Assembly: GCF_030936135.1 (NCBI RefSeq)
Contig: NC_082598.1
Span: forward strand, 13,272,687 to 13,336,686
Length of the DNA stretch: 64,000 bases
Reading direction: 5' to 3'
DNA from: Gavia stellata
Taxonomy: Eukaryota; Chordata; Aves; Gaviiformes; Gaviidae
The translations under genes were made by a program, and so were the position numbers. Position 1 is the first letter of the stretch; every line of letters begins with the position of its first letter. Positions 49,048-62,000 of this stretch are shown piece by piece. Under the pieces are notes generated by a model. It saw only the letters and a program-made list of their open reading frames with translations. It was not told the DNA's origin and searched no databases.

Positions 49048-49127
49048 AGAAAAAACTAATCCGTGTCATAGATACTTTTACATTCCTACAGAAAAAACTA
49101 ATCCATATTATAGATACTTTTACATTC
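49048..49127. repeat. 42-base tandem duplication
   Basis: AGAAAAAACTAATCC...TAGATACTTTTACATTC occurs at 49048 and again at 49090. The copies differ at a few positions (cgtgtca against catatta). Two copies only, in an intron. Confidence 0.85.
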
Positions 49128-52100
49128 AAATTTGTAATGAATTTGCCGCTTCTAGAAACCACCTGCTTTCATATGTAGCTTGTTTGTACCATTCGTATTA
49201 AAATAAAAAAAAAGAGGAAACTATACTGTGAAAACTAATAATTATAAATGAGCACGATGAACAGTGTTCCAGCGCGTGGACTTTTTCCTGTTAGCACAAA
49301 CAGCTCCTCAAATGGTACTAATTTCTTTCTCTCAACCTAACCTGTCAATTACGTCAAAACTTCCTTGGGCAATAGATCCAACCTTTCCAACGTAATCAGA
49401 ACAGCCTGGATCATTCAGAAACTAAAACGGGATCCCTACCACTTCCAGAAAGGCCTTCTCCTCCACCACCACCTAAAAAAAAGGATGGATGAAAACCACA
49501 CATGAATGCAGAGCAACGTGGCTGTAGTTTTGTACTCTGTCATACAATTCAATTCTACTTCAAGCTAGTTCTGTGGGACTCATGAGTGCAGGTCTGTGAA
49601 GCTCTCGGGACACAGAAAAACCCCTTTTTCCTTGTTAACTGGGCACTGTCTCAACAATCAATCTTATGATGCCTGCATTGCTGTGACCGGAAACATTGTC
49701 ATGAATTTGGAATGTCTGGCTCATTAATACCAGTTAATACTGCTATGCATGACATCAATTTGAAAACAAGCAAAAGAACCAAGAAAAACGTATTTCAACT
49801 ACTGAATAGTACTTAGCTTTGTTAGTAAAGGGATAGCGCTCATGTTGACAAAGCTGTTCACTGAGAAAAAAACCTCCAGCGAGAAAATAAGCAAAGAAAT
49901 ACAGTAAAAAAGGTATTGCGATCAACAGCATGTTCAGAAAGCTAAGACATTATTCTTGCATTAGTAACTCCTTGCAAGCAGCTGATAGTGACGACTGTAT
50001 GAGTGCACCATCATAACGTGCTTCAGCTGCACCATCAACTGCAGAATATATCCACTGTGCTGACAGGAATGAAACAAATGGCTATTCTTTCTCCCAGTTT
50101 CTATTAGGAGACTGATTTTTTTATTAGCTGTTTTTCACAAATTAACATAGTCAAATATTAACCTCTATTACTGCTTCCTCAGACAAGGTGAATCTTGTCC
50201 CTAAATCTAATGGTTTTACTCCTTTGAGACACTACTTGTGAAAGAAAAACCATCTGGCAACAAGAAGAAACTATAATATGAAGAAATCATCATATATTGA
50301 TCTCCCTAAAGCATCACAGAACTTGACATTAAGACACATGCACCCAATGCTTATTACAATAGAAGCTCCAGAAAAGCTGTTTAATTTTGGCTTACAAAAA
50401 TTATTTTCAGGGTCTTCTTTCATTGAAAGCCAACTGCAGAGCAAAATTCTTTTGGAAGGTGAGAAAAACTGTTCACACTGGGCTGCAATGGGGATTTTAG
50501 TCCATACAGTAGAGTTAATTTGAAAATCTCATGCAGCTAAGCAGAAAGTCTTCCAGACCAGCACTACGTACATCATTCCTCCAAGAACTTCTTGGTTAAG
50601 GAATGTTTTATTTTGGAACATGGGTGGCTAGTTACAGTATTGGCATATTAGTACAGTTATTCCAACCTCTTAAAGAGCAAAAGCCCACCCTGCATTTCAC
50701 TGACGTGTTCTACTCAGCACTACCCTACAGTAAAGAAAACAAACCAGCACAAAAATGGGAGTGGCACATTTTATCAGATTACGAGTCCTTTGTAGTAAAT
50801 TCATCCTTTTCAGTGGTAGTCAAAAAAGAATAAAAATGTCTGGTGGTCTGTCTGTATCTACAAAACTGTTTTTTAATAAGCGAAAATTACAACACAAACA
50901 AAAAAACCCCCACTCCACCCCCAAAAATCCCAAACAAAACAAAATGCCCAAAATTCACAAAAGACAAAAGCTCATGAAAATGATCTTTTATTCCAGTGAG
51001 AAGAGAATGCAATTTTGAACTGAGCACAACGTACAATACAGCAATGAAGCACATTGAAGCCTCCACAAACTCTTATTATTAAGAGTATCTGCTGACTGAG
51101 CAAGTAGAAGTATTTGCACATACAGACATACTGCAATAGGCTGAACCACACAATAGCTCATTTTAAGCTTTTTCTTTTTTTAAAAAAACCAGACTCGAAT
51201 TTCTCACAGATACAAATAATTCAGCATCTATTTAAATCCTATACCATAATTAGGGGTTACTAACCTGATATGGTTGCAAGTTAATTTTAGGATCAATTTA
51301 GGATGAGCTGGTCGTTTATGATTTAGAATACATCATTATCACCCAGATCAGTTAGGCTTTCTTCCAGGTTTCGTCTTAATCTACCCAGCATTCAGCCACA
51401 ATAGCTGAACTAGGGTTTGAAGATGTTCTAAGACAGTGTGCTGTAGATTAAAGCACTGATTTAAAAAACCCAAACCAAATAAACAAAAAACCCCACAGAA
51501 ACACACCCCCCCGAAACCAAGTTTAATTCTGGGTGGAACCTGGCAGCTTTGCAGTTGAGGTGCAAGATGCTTAAGTTGTGGTGATCCTCCACAATTCTTC
51601 AAGAAACAGAAGCTAAAGCTAACCTGCAAGGGGATCCTAAACCATCTCTGCGGAGAAACACAAGTAACCCACCAGAACACAGGGCAAGTGCTACAAGATG
51701 AACCGGGAGAGGGCTGTGTGACTTCGCACACGCTCCGAGCCTCCCCGGGGACCGGCAGCACGGCATAATTGAACCTACAATACCCAAACTGCTCTATCAA
51801 GGTCATCTTGTTTTGGCCCTGTTTGTTTAAAGGTAACCACTCTCCAAGGAAGTCGAATACTTAATATTCATGCTAGGCGACAGAGTGGCAAACACCAGGC
51901 TGCCCGACCCGTGCTCCATGGCGAGCAGCTTTGCACGGGATGGGAGATGGCTGGCCGTAAGCACACCCGTCGGTTCCCGGCTGGCAGCCTCCACGCCAGA
52001 ACAGCCCAAGCCCCGGGTGGGCCTGTGCCGCCGCCTTCCACCCCCGGCCGGGGTCTCGCCGCCCCGCCCCACACAAAGGGGACCCCCTTCCCGGGAAGTT

Positions 52101-52266
52101 CGTTCTCCACCGGACCCAGCAAGGCGATTTAAAAGGGAACAAGGCTGGCTTTACAGATACGCGCTGAAGTCCGCGCCCACCCATCCCGTCTCCCCCCGAC
52201 CCAAGCGCCCAGCAGCCGCCCGCCCCGCCCTGCCCGCACCCACACCCCCACCGCGGCCTCGCTCAC

Positions 52267-52269
52267 CAT
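52267..52269 (-). CDS. TBC1D14: TBC1D14 short-isoform start codon (ATG ending the first exon)
   Basis: On the minus strand this exon ends TTC ATG and is followed by GTGAGC. Joining it to the phase-0 exon at 47825 gives ATG GAA TAT GAA, with G at +4. In-frame TGA at 52287-52285 blocks any upstream extension. The resulting 413 codons equal the length I recall for the human short isoform. The 5' end of the exon (the transcription start) cannot be placed from sequence. Confidence 0.75.
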
Positions 52270-52284
52270 GAAAGCTACGGTCCT

Positions 52285-52311
52285 TCACAGGCAGCGGCGC
52301 CGGAGCCCCAT
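52285..52311 (-). other. Upstream ORF before the TBC1D14 short-isoform start
   Basis: Nine codons including the stop, MGLRRRCL then TGA, with strong initiation context (G at -3 and G at +4). It is in the same frame as the main start and ends 15 bases before it. It matters only if transcription starts above 52311, which the window does not show. Confidence 0.5.
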
Positions 52312-52437
52312 GCCCGCCCCGCACCGCGGGCCTGGCTCCCCGCCGCGGCGCCGCCCGGGCCCGCACGGCCTCGCGGGCCGCCCGCCCGTCCCGACCCTGC
52401 CCTACCCGGGCCGCCCTCCGCGGGCGCAGCGCCTCCG

Positions 52438-52463
52438 CCCGTCCCGTCCCGTCCCGCCCCGCC
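52438..52463. repeat. CCCGT/CCCGC pentamer array
   Basis: cccgtcccgtcccgtcccgc and following ccccgcc: five near-identical pentamers in the CpG island, G-rich on the gene strand. Confidence 0.7.
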
Positions 52464-52614
52464 AGCCCCGCTAATCACCCGCGGAGCCGGCGCACCCGAT
52501 CGGTTCTCTCCGTCTCGCCCAGCGCTGCCTGAGCACGCGCGGCGCGCTCGGCGGCGCCCCAGGGGGAGACGCGGCCCCGAGCCATCGGCCTCGCCCTCAC
52601 CGCGCGGGGGAAGC

Positions 52615-52648
52615 GGCCCCGGCCACGGCCCCGGCCCCGGCCCCGGCC
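52615..52648. repeat. GGGGCC hexanucleotide tract
   Basis: On the plus strand GGCCCC, GGCCAC, then three GGCCCC and GGCC. On the TBC1D14 sense strand this is an interrupted GGGGCC repeat. It lies upstream of the short-isoform first exon. A G-quadruplex is possible. Confidence 0.75.
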
Positions 52649-53060
52649 GGCGGGACACACGTCCCTCCCCCGCCCGGACGCCCCGGGGAGGCAAGCGCTT
52701 GCCCTGCCAGGCGCCGTGCTCCCCCTGGCACAAGCTGTCCGCCTCCTGTGCCGCTCGAGCAGCTGCTTCCCAGCCCGCTTCAGGTCTAGGTCCAAGGTGG
52801 GCAACTGAAACATTGCCCAAGCTCACGTGCATTAGCTACGGTCATCGTTAGCTTTGCCTAAACCAGCCCAGAATTACATGTCCTGTTTTAGGACGCAGCC
52901 GAATTTCTTAGACGCTGGCGTCTCTCTCCATTGGTTTCCCACACCCGCGCTTCCCCGCGTCCCTGGCTCCAAGTCGGGCGTCCGCTCGTAGCGGGTGCCG
53001 CTGCCCCCCCCGCCCCGTGCCGAGGCGGCCGCTGTCACAGTGCCAAGTGCAAGAGCAGCC

Positions 53061-56000
53061 AAAACTCACAGGCCCTTAAACCGGTCCCGAAGAAACAGCA
53101 GCAGTGTTATGCTGAAATACTTCCTACGGCATAAGCACCTTTTCAGTACAACTCAGGCTCTGTCCTCTTCAGACAGCTCTAAAAGATGTATCTTCCACAG
53201 TTCAGACAACTTCCACATCACATCTTGTTAAATATTTTGCCTCAATCCAGATGAAGTAAGCTTGCCATTTTTCCTTTGTCCAAAAGCTCCATTCCCTAAC
53301 TCAGGGGAGATACCCAAGTTGCTGTGGCACCATCTTTGGTAGACCCACATTTTATCCCATTAACTATTCATCTGCAACCGTCAGTTGTCCTTTTCTCAGC
53401 ACTGTACCAAGGATTTCGTATTACTTAATCTCATTGACTACGGTGTGCAGCTGCCAGGCTGCATTGCTCAAGGCCTGATCCTGAACCCCAAAGTGAGCGG
53501 CAAAGACAGACTCAATACCAACCAAAGTCACTTAAGTATTCTACTTTCAAGAGGTGGCTTTGCAAAAGCTGAGATAACGTATTTTCTCAAAATTGCTAAC
53601 TGTTTTATCAGCTAATGTTTTCAACCCCAACTTCTCATCTAATTCACGGATGCAGCTATATGTCAAATGAGGAACAGCTCGCTGTTTAAAAGTACCTTAG
53701 CTTCATTCCCACCACCACCAATTAATTAGAGACATCCGCCATCCAAGCACCTGGTGTCAGAGCACTAATAATTACCTCAATAGCAAGTCAACATAGCTCA
53801 AGAAAAGCACTACAGCCTCCAATGCTAATGCTTTTTCTCATAAGCTATCTGAAGCAGTAAATTATCACAAATATCAAAAGATATCTATATAAAATTATAG
53901 CTCTTAACACAAAAAACCTTCAGATCTTGAGGAAGAGCAACCTTACGTGGACAACAGTATTCCTACGGCAAATGCCTGCGGTTTCACATGCTGAAAATAG
54001 AACAAAACTGCAGCTCTTCTGGATGTAGGAAATAGCCATTTGTCAATCCACAAAAAGAGGAGCTCAATCAACTATGCATTCTGCAAAACACTGATTGGGA
54101 GAGGGTGATGCCTGGTGACGTGGGAAGATACTTCTGTGAGTGAAAAGCTAAGTACGCTCAAACCATAGCTAGCCACACATCACACAAACATTTGGTAGCA
54201 GTCACTATTTTTAGGCTGCCGCAATTATAAGACTACCTGAGGCTACTCAAACAAGTTATGCACAAGCTTTAATTACATGATATTTTTTCCACTGGCATTC
54301 CCACCTCATTCAGCGCACGAGATAGGAACTGGACCAGGATTGCACAAGCAAACAAAATTGTTTTTTCCTGGTTTTTGAGTCTGACTGCTACCTGAATATT
54401 GCTTCTACTTTCCCTTCTGTTGCTTCATAGCCTTTTACTACATGTCCATCTGTCCATCTGCAATCTCTTGCCTTTTATTTATAAAGTGGTTTACCAGATA
54501 AATTTAAGCTGGTACACACCCAGCACTTCACTGACATCCCCTGCCCTCCTGGCCCCTCACACCATTTTTTTTTTGTGCCACTGTAAGTAGTTGTGTGTCT
54601 GTACAATACACTAGATTGGGGATATGATACTGCTAAAAACTAACCTTTTGTTTTGTTGGATCAGTTTGGTTTCTCTGGTAACGTCTGCTACGAGGCAATG
54701 TAAAAGTGGAAGTAAAAGGAAGGAAAAGGAACAAGCAGCAGGACTGTTTCTTTCAGCAGCTTAACTGAAAACAGCAGATCCTGAAAATTCTGATGATCTT
54801 GGGGTTGGCAAACTAAGATCTGATTCCTGACATGGCACCAGGCCATAAAAAACTAATCTTGCATATACAGTGATCAAAGAGAATTTAAGGAGACTGACAC
54901 CTCAGGCAAAGATCAGATTATGAGAATATCCTTCAAAACTTAACAGAAAGAGAAAACAAACTGCTGAGCTCAGATATTAAACTTTCAAACAACTCCTTAA
55001 GATGTATGTATGAGGGCTTTTTTATAACTCCAAAACCAGTACAGAACTATTCTGAAATGCAATTAGTTACTGATCTAACAACCTGAGAAATCCGAGTTGC
55101 ACACTCACACACTCAACCCGCACACTTTGCCAAAGTGATCTGGCAAGTTCTACAATTAATTAAAGGTTCAAGAACCATGAGCCCTCCTTGCTTTACCCAT
55201 ATATATATTTCATCCTCTTACATTATAGAAAGGATACCAGAGCAGAAGATAGACATGTGATGACATGACTGAAATAACATGATGTGCGTGAAGTTTTATC
55301 TTCCACCAGGATATCCTTCTCGTCTTCAGTACCACAGTATTCTCCTGTTCCATACTTAAATTAGGAATGCTTGAGCAGTATAAAGGTAAGAGACTATGGC
55401 CAGTTCACAAGGAAAACCTGACACTATCTATTTTTAGGTATCATTTCAAGTGCTCTGAAATTTCCCTCTTTTTCCCTGAGAAGTGCCTACTTCTCTATTC
55501 GGATTACAGGTGATACGGAACTTGGGCTTGCAACTGTGGTGCCATACAATCACACCAAAGTTAAATGAATAAAATAATGCACGCATCTTCCAAAAGGTTA
55601 ACAGTAAAGAGAGGACTAGAAGCCACATACTCTGCTTTGCAGTCCTGTGCTCCAGCCACTGGATTATTTTAAGATTTTTTAATACATGTATTTTTATAGC
55701 ATCATTATTTTGAGCAACAGAGGCATCAAATTAAGGAACATTTAAAACCTAAGCCTAGATGAGGCCAAGTTAGGTCTTCCAAGAAAGAGTAACAGTTTGC
55801 TGTTTTGCAGTCTGTCACATCTAATCATGCAATGTGCTACGTATCAGATGGTTTTCATCCTCAGGGTTCATGTTTCATTTGTGCTATATGTAAATAATTT
55901 AAGTGCTTTTTGGTTCATATAGAGTTACACGCTTTATTAAAAAAAAGGAAGGAACCTAGAATAGTTCCCTGCATTTGAAGTACTCTCAGAGATAAAACAT

Positions 56001-59000
56001 ACCTATAAACCATGCAGCTTAAGAACAGCTCTTTATTGTCAAATGTGGGATCTTTAATCAGATTGTGCAGCATACTCTTACAAGTTACTCCAATATGAGT
56101 CACATTAACAAAAAAAAACCCTACTAAGAACACTGAAAAGGATGTAATTTAATCTGCATGTAAAAACATGTGCACAGTTTCCCTATATACTGATACGATC
56201 TGATACACTACAGTATCAAACAAGTGGAAACATCTACTAGAAAGGCTTCCGGCAGGGCAAGCATCTGTTAAGTGCTTGAACATGACAATACAAGCTAAAT
56301 GGTTATTTTACTTTTTTTTTTTAATGAACATCTGGAAGAATAATACTACCAGCACCTGCTTTCAGTGTATCCCTTAAATGTCACTTCCAGGGAGGATTAC
56401 ACTGGATATGGACTTCATGTAAAAATATAATTTTACATAAACTGTATGTCAGCTCACTGATCTCTCCACCTCAATTTTCTGTATAGCCTCAGCACCATAC
56501 CCTTCCAAATCTCTCAGCAACTTTTTCTTCCGACATTTCACATTAGTACTGATGTTGCAGAAGAAAACTTATCTTTCCTATCTAGGGAAGACACTTAAGC
56601 AAGAAGTACCAGTCTGTTTTCTTTAAAATCCCTACATCTGGATCCTCAGGGTTTCCAGTAACACACATACAGTGACTCCATTCATTTTGCAGAGCCAAAG
56701 AACATCAGCTTGCTTTGTTGTTGCTAGTGAGCATAGTAAGAGTTAGCCTTTCAAAACCTTCAGCTCCCCCCCCATTCTTTAATTTTAGATGAAGTTTGAG
56801 AATGTATAAACTGGAAGACAGACAAAGAAAACCTTTGGGTAGAGTTTCTTGGGAGCTTGCTTCTGTTTAACACAAAACCAACATACTGAAGTCTAGCAAA
56901 GCTTTCTCAATTAATTTTACATTTTAGTAATGCAAGTTCTAGTCTCCTGTTAGGATAGGCAGTTCCACCACAATATTTCAGGCTAACACACCTGCCTTTA
57001 AGGATTTATCTCCAGCTTTACCTCACAGTAATATTTTGCCAAGTGTTTATGCCATGCAACATTCAGAAGTATGTGCCGGTATTTCCAGGCTCGCTCTTTA
57101 CAGACTTCTATTTGCTTATCAGCATGCATGGTGGAGGGTTACTACACTGAAAAAAACGTACCGGGTACACAAAGATGTAGGTGTTTAGGTATCTATCTAT
57201 AAGCACTATCAGACACACAAATGCCAGGTGCATGTTGGATTCTCATCTAACAGCAAATGAGAACAAACTTCCACCGATGTATCAGGTCTTCTGAAAAGTT
57301 TTCTTCCCCTGGCTTGAAATTTTGGAGGTAAGAGCAGTCAAGTATTTTCCCATGAATATGCATCTTCCTGCATTTAAAAAAAATCTTGTGCCATGTGAAT
57401 TTATAGTCCATCTAACACTAGGCATCAACTTGAGCTACAAAGTAACTGTTTCAATTCAGACAAACAAACTTTATGATCTCCCCGGACGACTTTGAACTTT
57501 CTGCATTTCCCCTAAAACATACCAATTGCATTGAAACAGACCTTTCAGTAGAGACTAGCAGCTGACATTTTAACTGCAATAACTAACAAAGCTTATACTT
57601 CTGTCTATTTAGTATGTTTTTTCCGGAAAGCCGGTAACTGTCCTTAAACACCACCTGTCACACCTATTTAGGATCCCTCCAGCTTCCAGGGCTTGTGACC
57701 AAGGCAATTTATGAGGAGTTTTAGAGAGCGATAAAACTAAAATAAAAGCTTCAAAACTGGAAAAGGGGAAAAAAACCCCACTCTTACTTCCTTTCAAAAA
57801 ATACTTTGTAGCTTGTCATAACTGTTAAACTGATACTCAAAGCCTATTATTTTCTGTTAGCCTAATGTTCTTAACATATTCTCTCTTCTCACATGTTCAT
57901 AACAGAAGGGAAGAAGTTCCAAAAGCATCAAAAGCAGCAATGAGCAGCTAGCCTCTTTGCTAGATTATGATACCTAGGTGGGTCATATTACATTCTTTTA
58001 TTATTAAAATACTCAGGAACAATCCTTCTGCCATAGTATTAAATTACTTTTTCATTTATTGTGGATGAAAGCTATTACTCTTGCTTTATGTGTTTAAATA
58101 TGATAGCAGATTTGTTTGAGGCAGGTAATCTTGAAGTCAGGACAAGGGCACACTCTTTGTAGAGTAATACAGCCTACTGGAATTGCTGAATAATCTATTT
58201 AGTACATTTATTCTTGTTGAAAAAAAAGATATGTAGGACTTCAGTGACAAAACAGATTTCCTTTCTTTACTTATTTTTATTTACTTTCACAAAAATTAGA
58301 TGCCCTTTACATATGATTACAATAAAATAAAAATATTTTTAATTGGATCGGAAGGAAAGACATGAAATAGCAGTGTATGAAGGCAACTTGAAAGTTTTGC
58401 GTTATAATTCTTAAGTGGTAAAATTAGAGTTACACCTTTATTTCTAGAGATTGCAACAAGAATAAGCATAGCTTAGTTTTAGACTAACCACAGTAACTAT
58501 GCCTTCTTGCACTGCAATTGCGCTTTTGTTTCTTTGTTCTTAAAAAAAGGAACTCAGACACACCACGACAGATCTAAATCCTGCCTTTTTGAAGGCTGAC
58601 AAGTAGAAATGAACCCAGAGGAGGAAAACACAGGAAGTGACTCATTTATACCCTCGGACTTCTACCGCGGAACAGAAAAAAATGCACTAGTTTATCGCCT
58701 AGAACTCTTTAAAGTGTGAATGCAGTCTACATTCAAACACTCACCCCAACATTAACAGCTATAGCCATTAGTCACAGCAATTTATCCAGTGATCTATCCA
58801 AAGACAAACTCAGTATGAGCAGAAGACAGTGCTTTATCCAAAATTGTAGATCTAGCTCCTGCCAGAATCAGCAGCCAGCTTGAACCAACCACTTCCTCTT
58901 CAAAAGGCCCTGAATGGTCTATCTGAAGCATGGTTAAGACAAATGCCTAGAAAAGCTCAGTATTTTTAGACAACTGTCACCCATCAGCAGAGGGCAAGAG

Positions 59001-62000
59001 GAAGCGGAACACATGGCGGCAGCTAGGCATGCTGTACAGCTTCCATCAGGAGTGCTCTTGCACAGGGAGCTGCATGAGAATCTCCACACATCAGCAGTCA
59101 AGAGACTTTTCTCTGAGTTGTTTTTTTTTCCCCTGGATAAAACACACTGCTTTCAACAGGAGCTCTTATCACCATCTGCCTAAAGCATGGGTTCTAGTAA
59201 TTCCTTTCAGTATTTCTTGATGGGTGCTGTTGCTCTGCAACTCTTTTCCACCTAATAGGTCCAAGCCAAAAGACAGCTTTGAGTAAAGTGATTTTATTAA
59301 TAATCAACTAGGATTATAGCTTAAAAAAAGGAAAATCAAATGAAGACTGACCTGAATGATAACTGACCCAAATCAACTTACAAACCTTTTCCCTTGAGTA
59401 CTGTTACAAGCTTACTATTCATACCATAAAGAAACATCGCCTATGAGCCAAGCAATGTATCTAGCTGTTTTGAGAGATCATTTTCACTTTATCATATGCT
59501 GCAGAGTGAGCCTCTTAAGTACAATTGATTTTAATTGACTGAAATGTTGATCCCACATATAGTCATGATCTAATTATTACCAAAAAACATAACTGGTAAA
59601 TCATGCTGATTTACTTCCTGTTAGTGCATCCCTCATAAAAGAGAGCCTTTTGTGTCTCCAGCTGAAGACAGCCCAGTTGGGAAATTCTATCATCAGTACC
59701 AAAAAAGAATGACACTTTTCCATCTCCCCTTCTCCTCGAAAGAAACAAATACAGGAATGACTGGAAAAAAAACCCAAAAATCAAAACAGTTTGATAGGAG
59801 CGGTGGGAACACGCTGCTGGCAGCTTGTATGATAGAAGCAATACTGTATTAATGTGATTATCAAGTCTGAACAATCGGACTCAAATGACTTTGCTGTAGT
59901 GGTTAAGAGCAGAACAAGCAAGATGTACTGAAAAACCTGGCTATTAGCTCTTATGCTGCCACTCCACCCACTGCACGCCTGCAATCTGCTCCTGAGGCCT
60001 TGTACAGACAAACTTGCTATACACAGCTGCATGTAAACTCCTGTGGTTTTCCACTGCATCCAAGGTGGACAGACTGTTTTCATCAGTGGTGGCTTCACGG
60101 CTGGAATCCAACTCCCCAGGCAATTAATTTATTTGAATCCTTATTCAGGGGGGGTGGGGTGGAGAGAAAAAAGTCTCGCCCACCCCCCACGAGAGCACAC
60201 TATGGCTTTCAGAACAGAAATCTTTTCAAGTTTGGGAAGATGACAATCCCTAGGTTAAAAATCAGAAGGAACTGCCATTAGAAATTCTAAATATTTTGAT
60301 ATGGAATGTCAGCAATCTTAATACATAAGATCTTGACTGGGCAATTGCAAACAAGTTCTGTGAAGACTGATCACATGAGAGGAGACAACCAAATGATATG
60401 CTGAGAACAACGTTACCTCTTCTTGAATTTTTAAAGGAGTTTCTTTTTCAAGAACATTCACTAACAAAACCACGGGGGGGTGGGGTGGGGAAGTTGCAAA
60501 CATATGGTATTTACATCTGCTGTTCTTGCCAATCCTGAAAGGAGCTCCTGAAAGAAAGAGTGGCTGCAAAGCCTAGCTCAGCTCTACAGTCTATTGGAAG
60601 GGAAAATAATTTAACTTTGGTTTATTACTCACAGTGAAGTACTGTCATCTGACTTTTAGTGCATTTTCACACATCAATTACAAAAGCAACTGGCATAACC
60701 AGTTCTGCTCAAGCAGGATTCCTGATGATAATTGATACAAAAAAATTAATCACGCAAGCCTCCATTGTAGATGTACTTCCAGCTTCTCAGGCGAGATTAC
60801 CAGTTATGACAGCTTTTAAGCTTTAAAACATTTAACTGTATAAAAACTGTATAAAACGTCTTGGTGATGATGCAAAGCAATCCAACCTTAGCCTATGCCA
60901 ATACTGATTCTTTATCAAAAGAGAAATATTCATGTATATTTTCAGCAGTAAAAGCAGGCCAAACACCAGCTTAGCTGGAGTGACTTTAATTCCCACATTG
61001 TTAAAACAGACTATGATGCTACGTCTTACATACACTAGTTGAACAAGTGAGTGCCGTTAGAAGTTTTTATAGGACTTGAGAACTTGAGGTTTATGTGCTC
61101 AAAAACCTGTCTGACCATTCTTTTGGTCGGAGGTCAGACAGAAAAAAATGCTACTGCTCCTTACAAATTGTGTCTGGCCTCAGTTGTATATGTACAGCCA
61201 TCTTCAGCTGTGGTATAACAACACTCAACTTGTGAACAGCAACTGAAGTTTGACGGTCTGGAGTTTTCATCATTTATTTATTAAGTAGCAGGCCAGAGGG
61301 AAATAAGAACTGGTATTTCTAAGAACAATCTTTAGCCACTTCACAGTTCAATTACTTCCCCCCCCTCCCCCTGCCATGCTTTACATAAACACATACCTTA
61401 CTATAGCATTCTTTCTTGCAAATTTCTTTCAATCCCAGACGAGATTATTGTGGGGAAAGTATCAGAACAATGTACAATATGAATGTATTTAAAGACTATT
61501 CCCTTCATGTAAGTTTAAAAAATGCGTACACAAACATCCATATCTTTCAGAAGACTAAGTTTGCAGTTAACTTTGTTCCTCTCATTATGGAAAAAAAATA
61601 CAAAGGTATTAGAAGATGAAACCATGAACATACCTATGAACTCACTATAGGAGTCTACAGCCAAATTAATGGGATAGTCACAGGTCTCTAATTAGTGACC
61701 TGGCACAAAGGATTTCTTTGATGTCTGTCCAGAAGCAAAAGAAGCTGACTTGAGAAAGGATTACTTGGTGGCTCAGTCACCTTAGTTCCTGTGCACAAAG
61801 AGCTTCATACCAAGCAGGTACGATCAGATGGATTACTCTAGGTATGTGAAACTTGAGGACTGATACAAACAGAAATTGATAACTGTAGCTACTACTACAG
61901 GCAGGCTATTTTATGGCATCTTAGATAATCCAAAGGACTTCTGATAGTCTAAACAAGTTACATGCAACTCGATTTTTTTTTTTTTTCCCCAAGATGGGAA

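Larger units (their letters stand above)
47826..52266 (-). other. TBC1D14: TBC1D14 intron after the short-isoform first exon
   Basis: 4441 bases with donor GTGAGC. Contains a plus-oriented CR1 3' relic (about 48440-48875) and a 42-base tandem duplication (49048-49127). The CpG island begins inside its last 400 bases, from about 51.9 kb. Confidence 0.8.
18688..52269 (-). other. TBC1D14: TBC1D14 gene body (short-isoform coding span)
   Basis: TBC1D14 is a TBC-domain Rab-GAP-family protein that acts on recycling-endosome traffic (RAB11, TRAPPIII) and restrains autophagosome formation. Joining the ATG at 52269-52267 with the exons at 47825-47707, 45046-44964, 42819-42702, 41132-41026, 39956-39876, 38463-38369, 37338-37267, 35958-35830, 32784-32675, 22983-22725 and 18753-18688 gives an unbroken 413-codon frame. 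Every junction has GT-AG and matching phase. The TBC domain carries the arginine finger in IKLDISR (R192) and the glutamine finger in YVQG (Q228). A charged coiled coil covers about residues 48-92. I prefer TBC1D14 over its paralogue TBC1D12 from sequence wording and synteny. The long isoform's N-terminal exon is not in the window. Confidence 0.93.
51900..53060. promoter_or_regulatory. CpG island, candidate TBC1D14 alternative promoter
   Basis: About 1.2 kb of GC- and CpG-dense DNA abruptly bounded by AT-rich intron. It contains the TBC1D14 short-isoform first exon on the minus strand and no TATA box. It also holds a CCCGT pentamer array, a GGGGCC hexamer tract and a CACGTG E-box at 52824-52829. 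No convincing plus-strand gene starts here. Confidence 0.75.

Noticed and set aside
51827-52832. Several ORFs (up to 185 codons) on both strands of the 52-kb CpG island
   Set aside because: Composition is Arg/Gly/Pro/Ala low complexity, as expected from stop-poor GC-rich DNA. None joins in frame to a TBC1D14 exon; only the ATG at 52269-52267 does.
59611-60281. Overlapping 66-105 codon ORFs on both strands
   Set aside because: No similarity recognised. Simple-sequence G-runs and AT-rich surroundings suggest non-coding intron.
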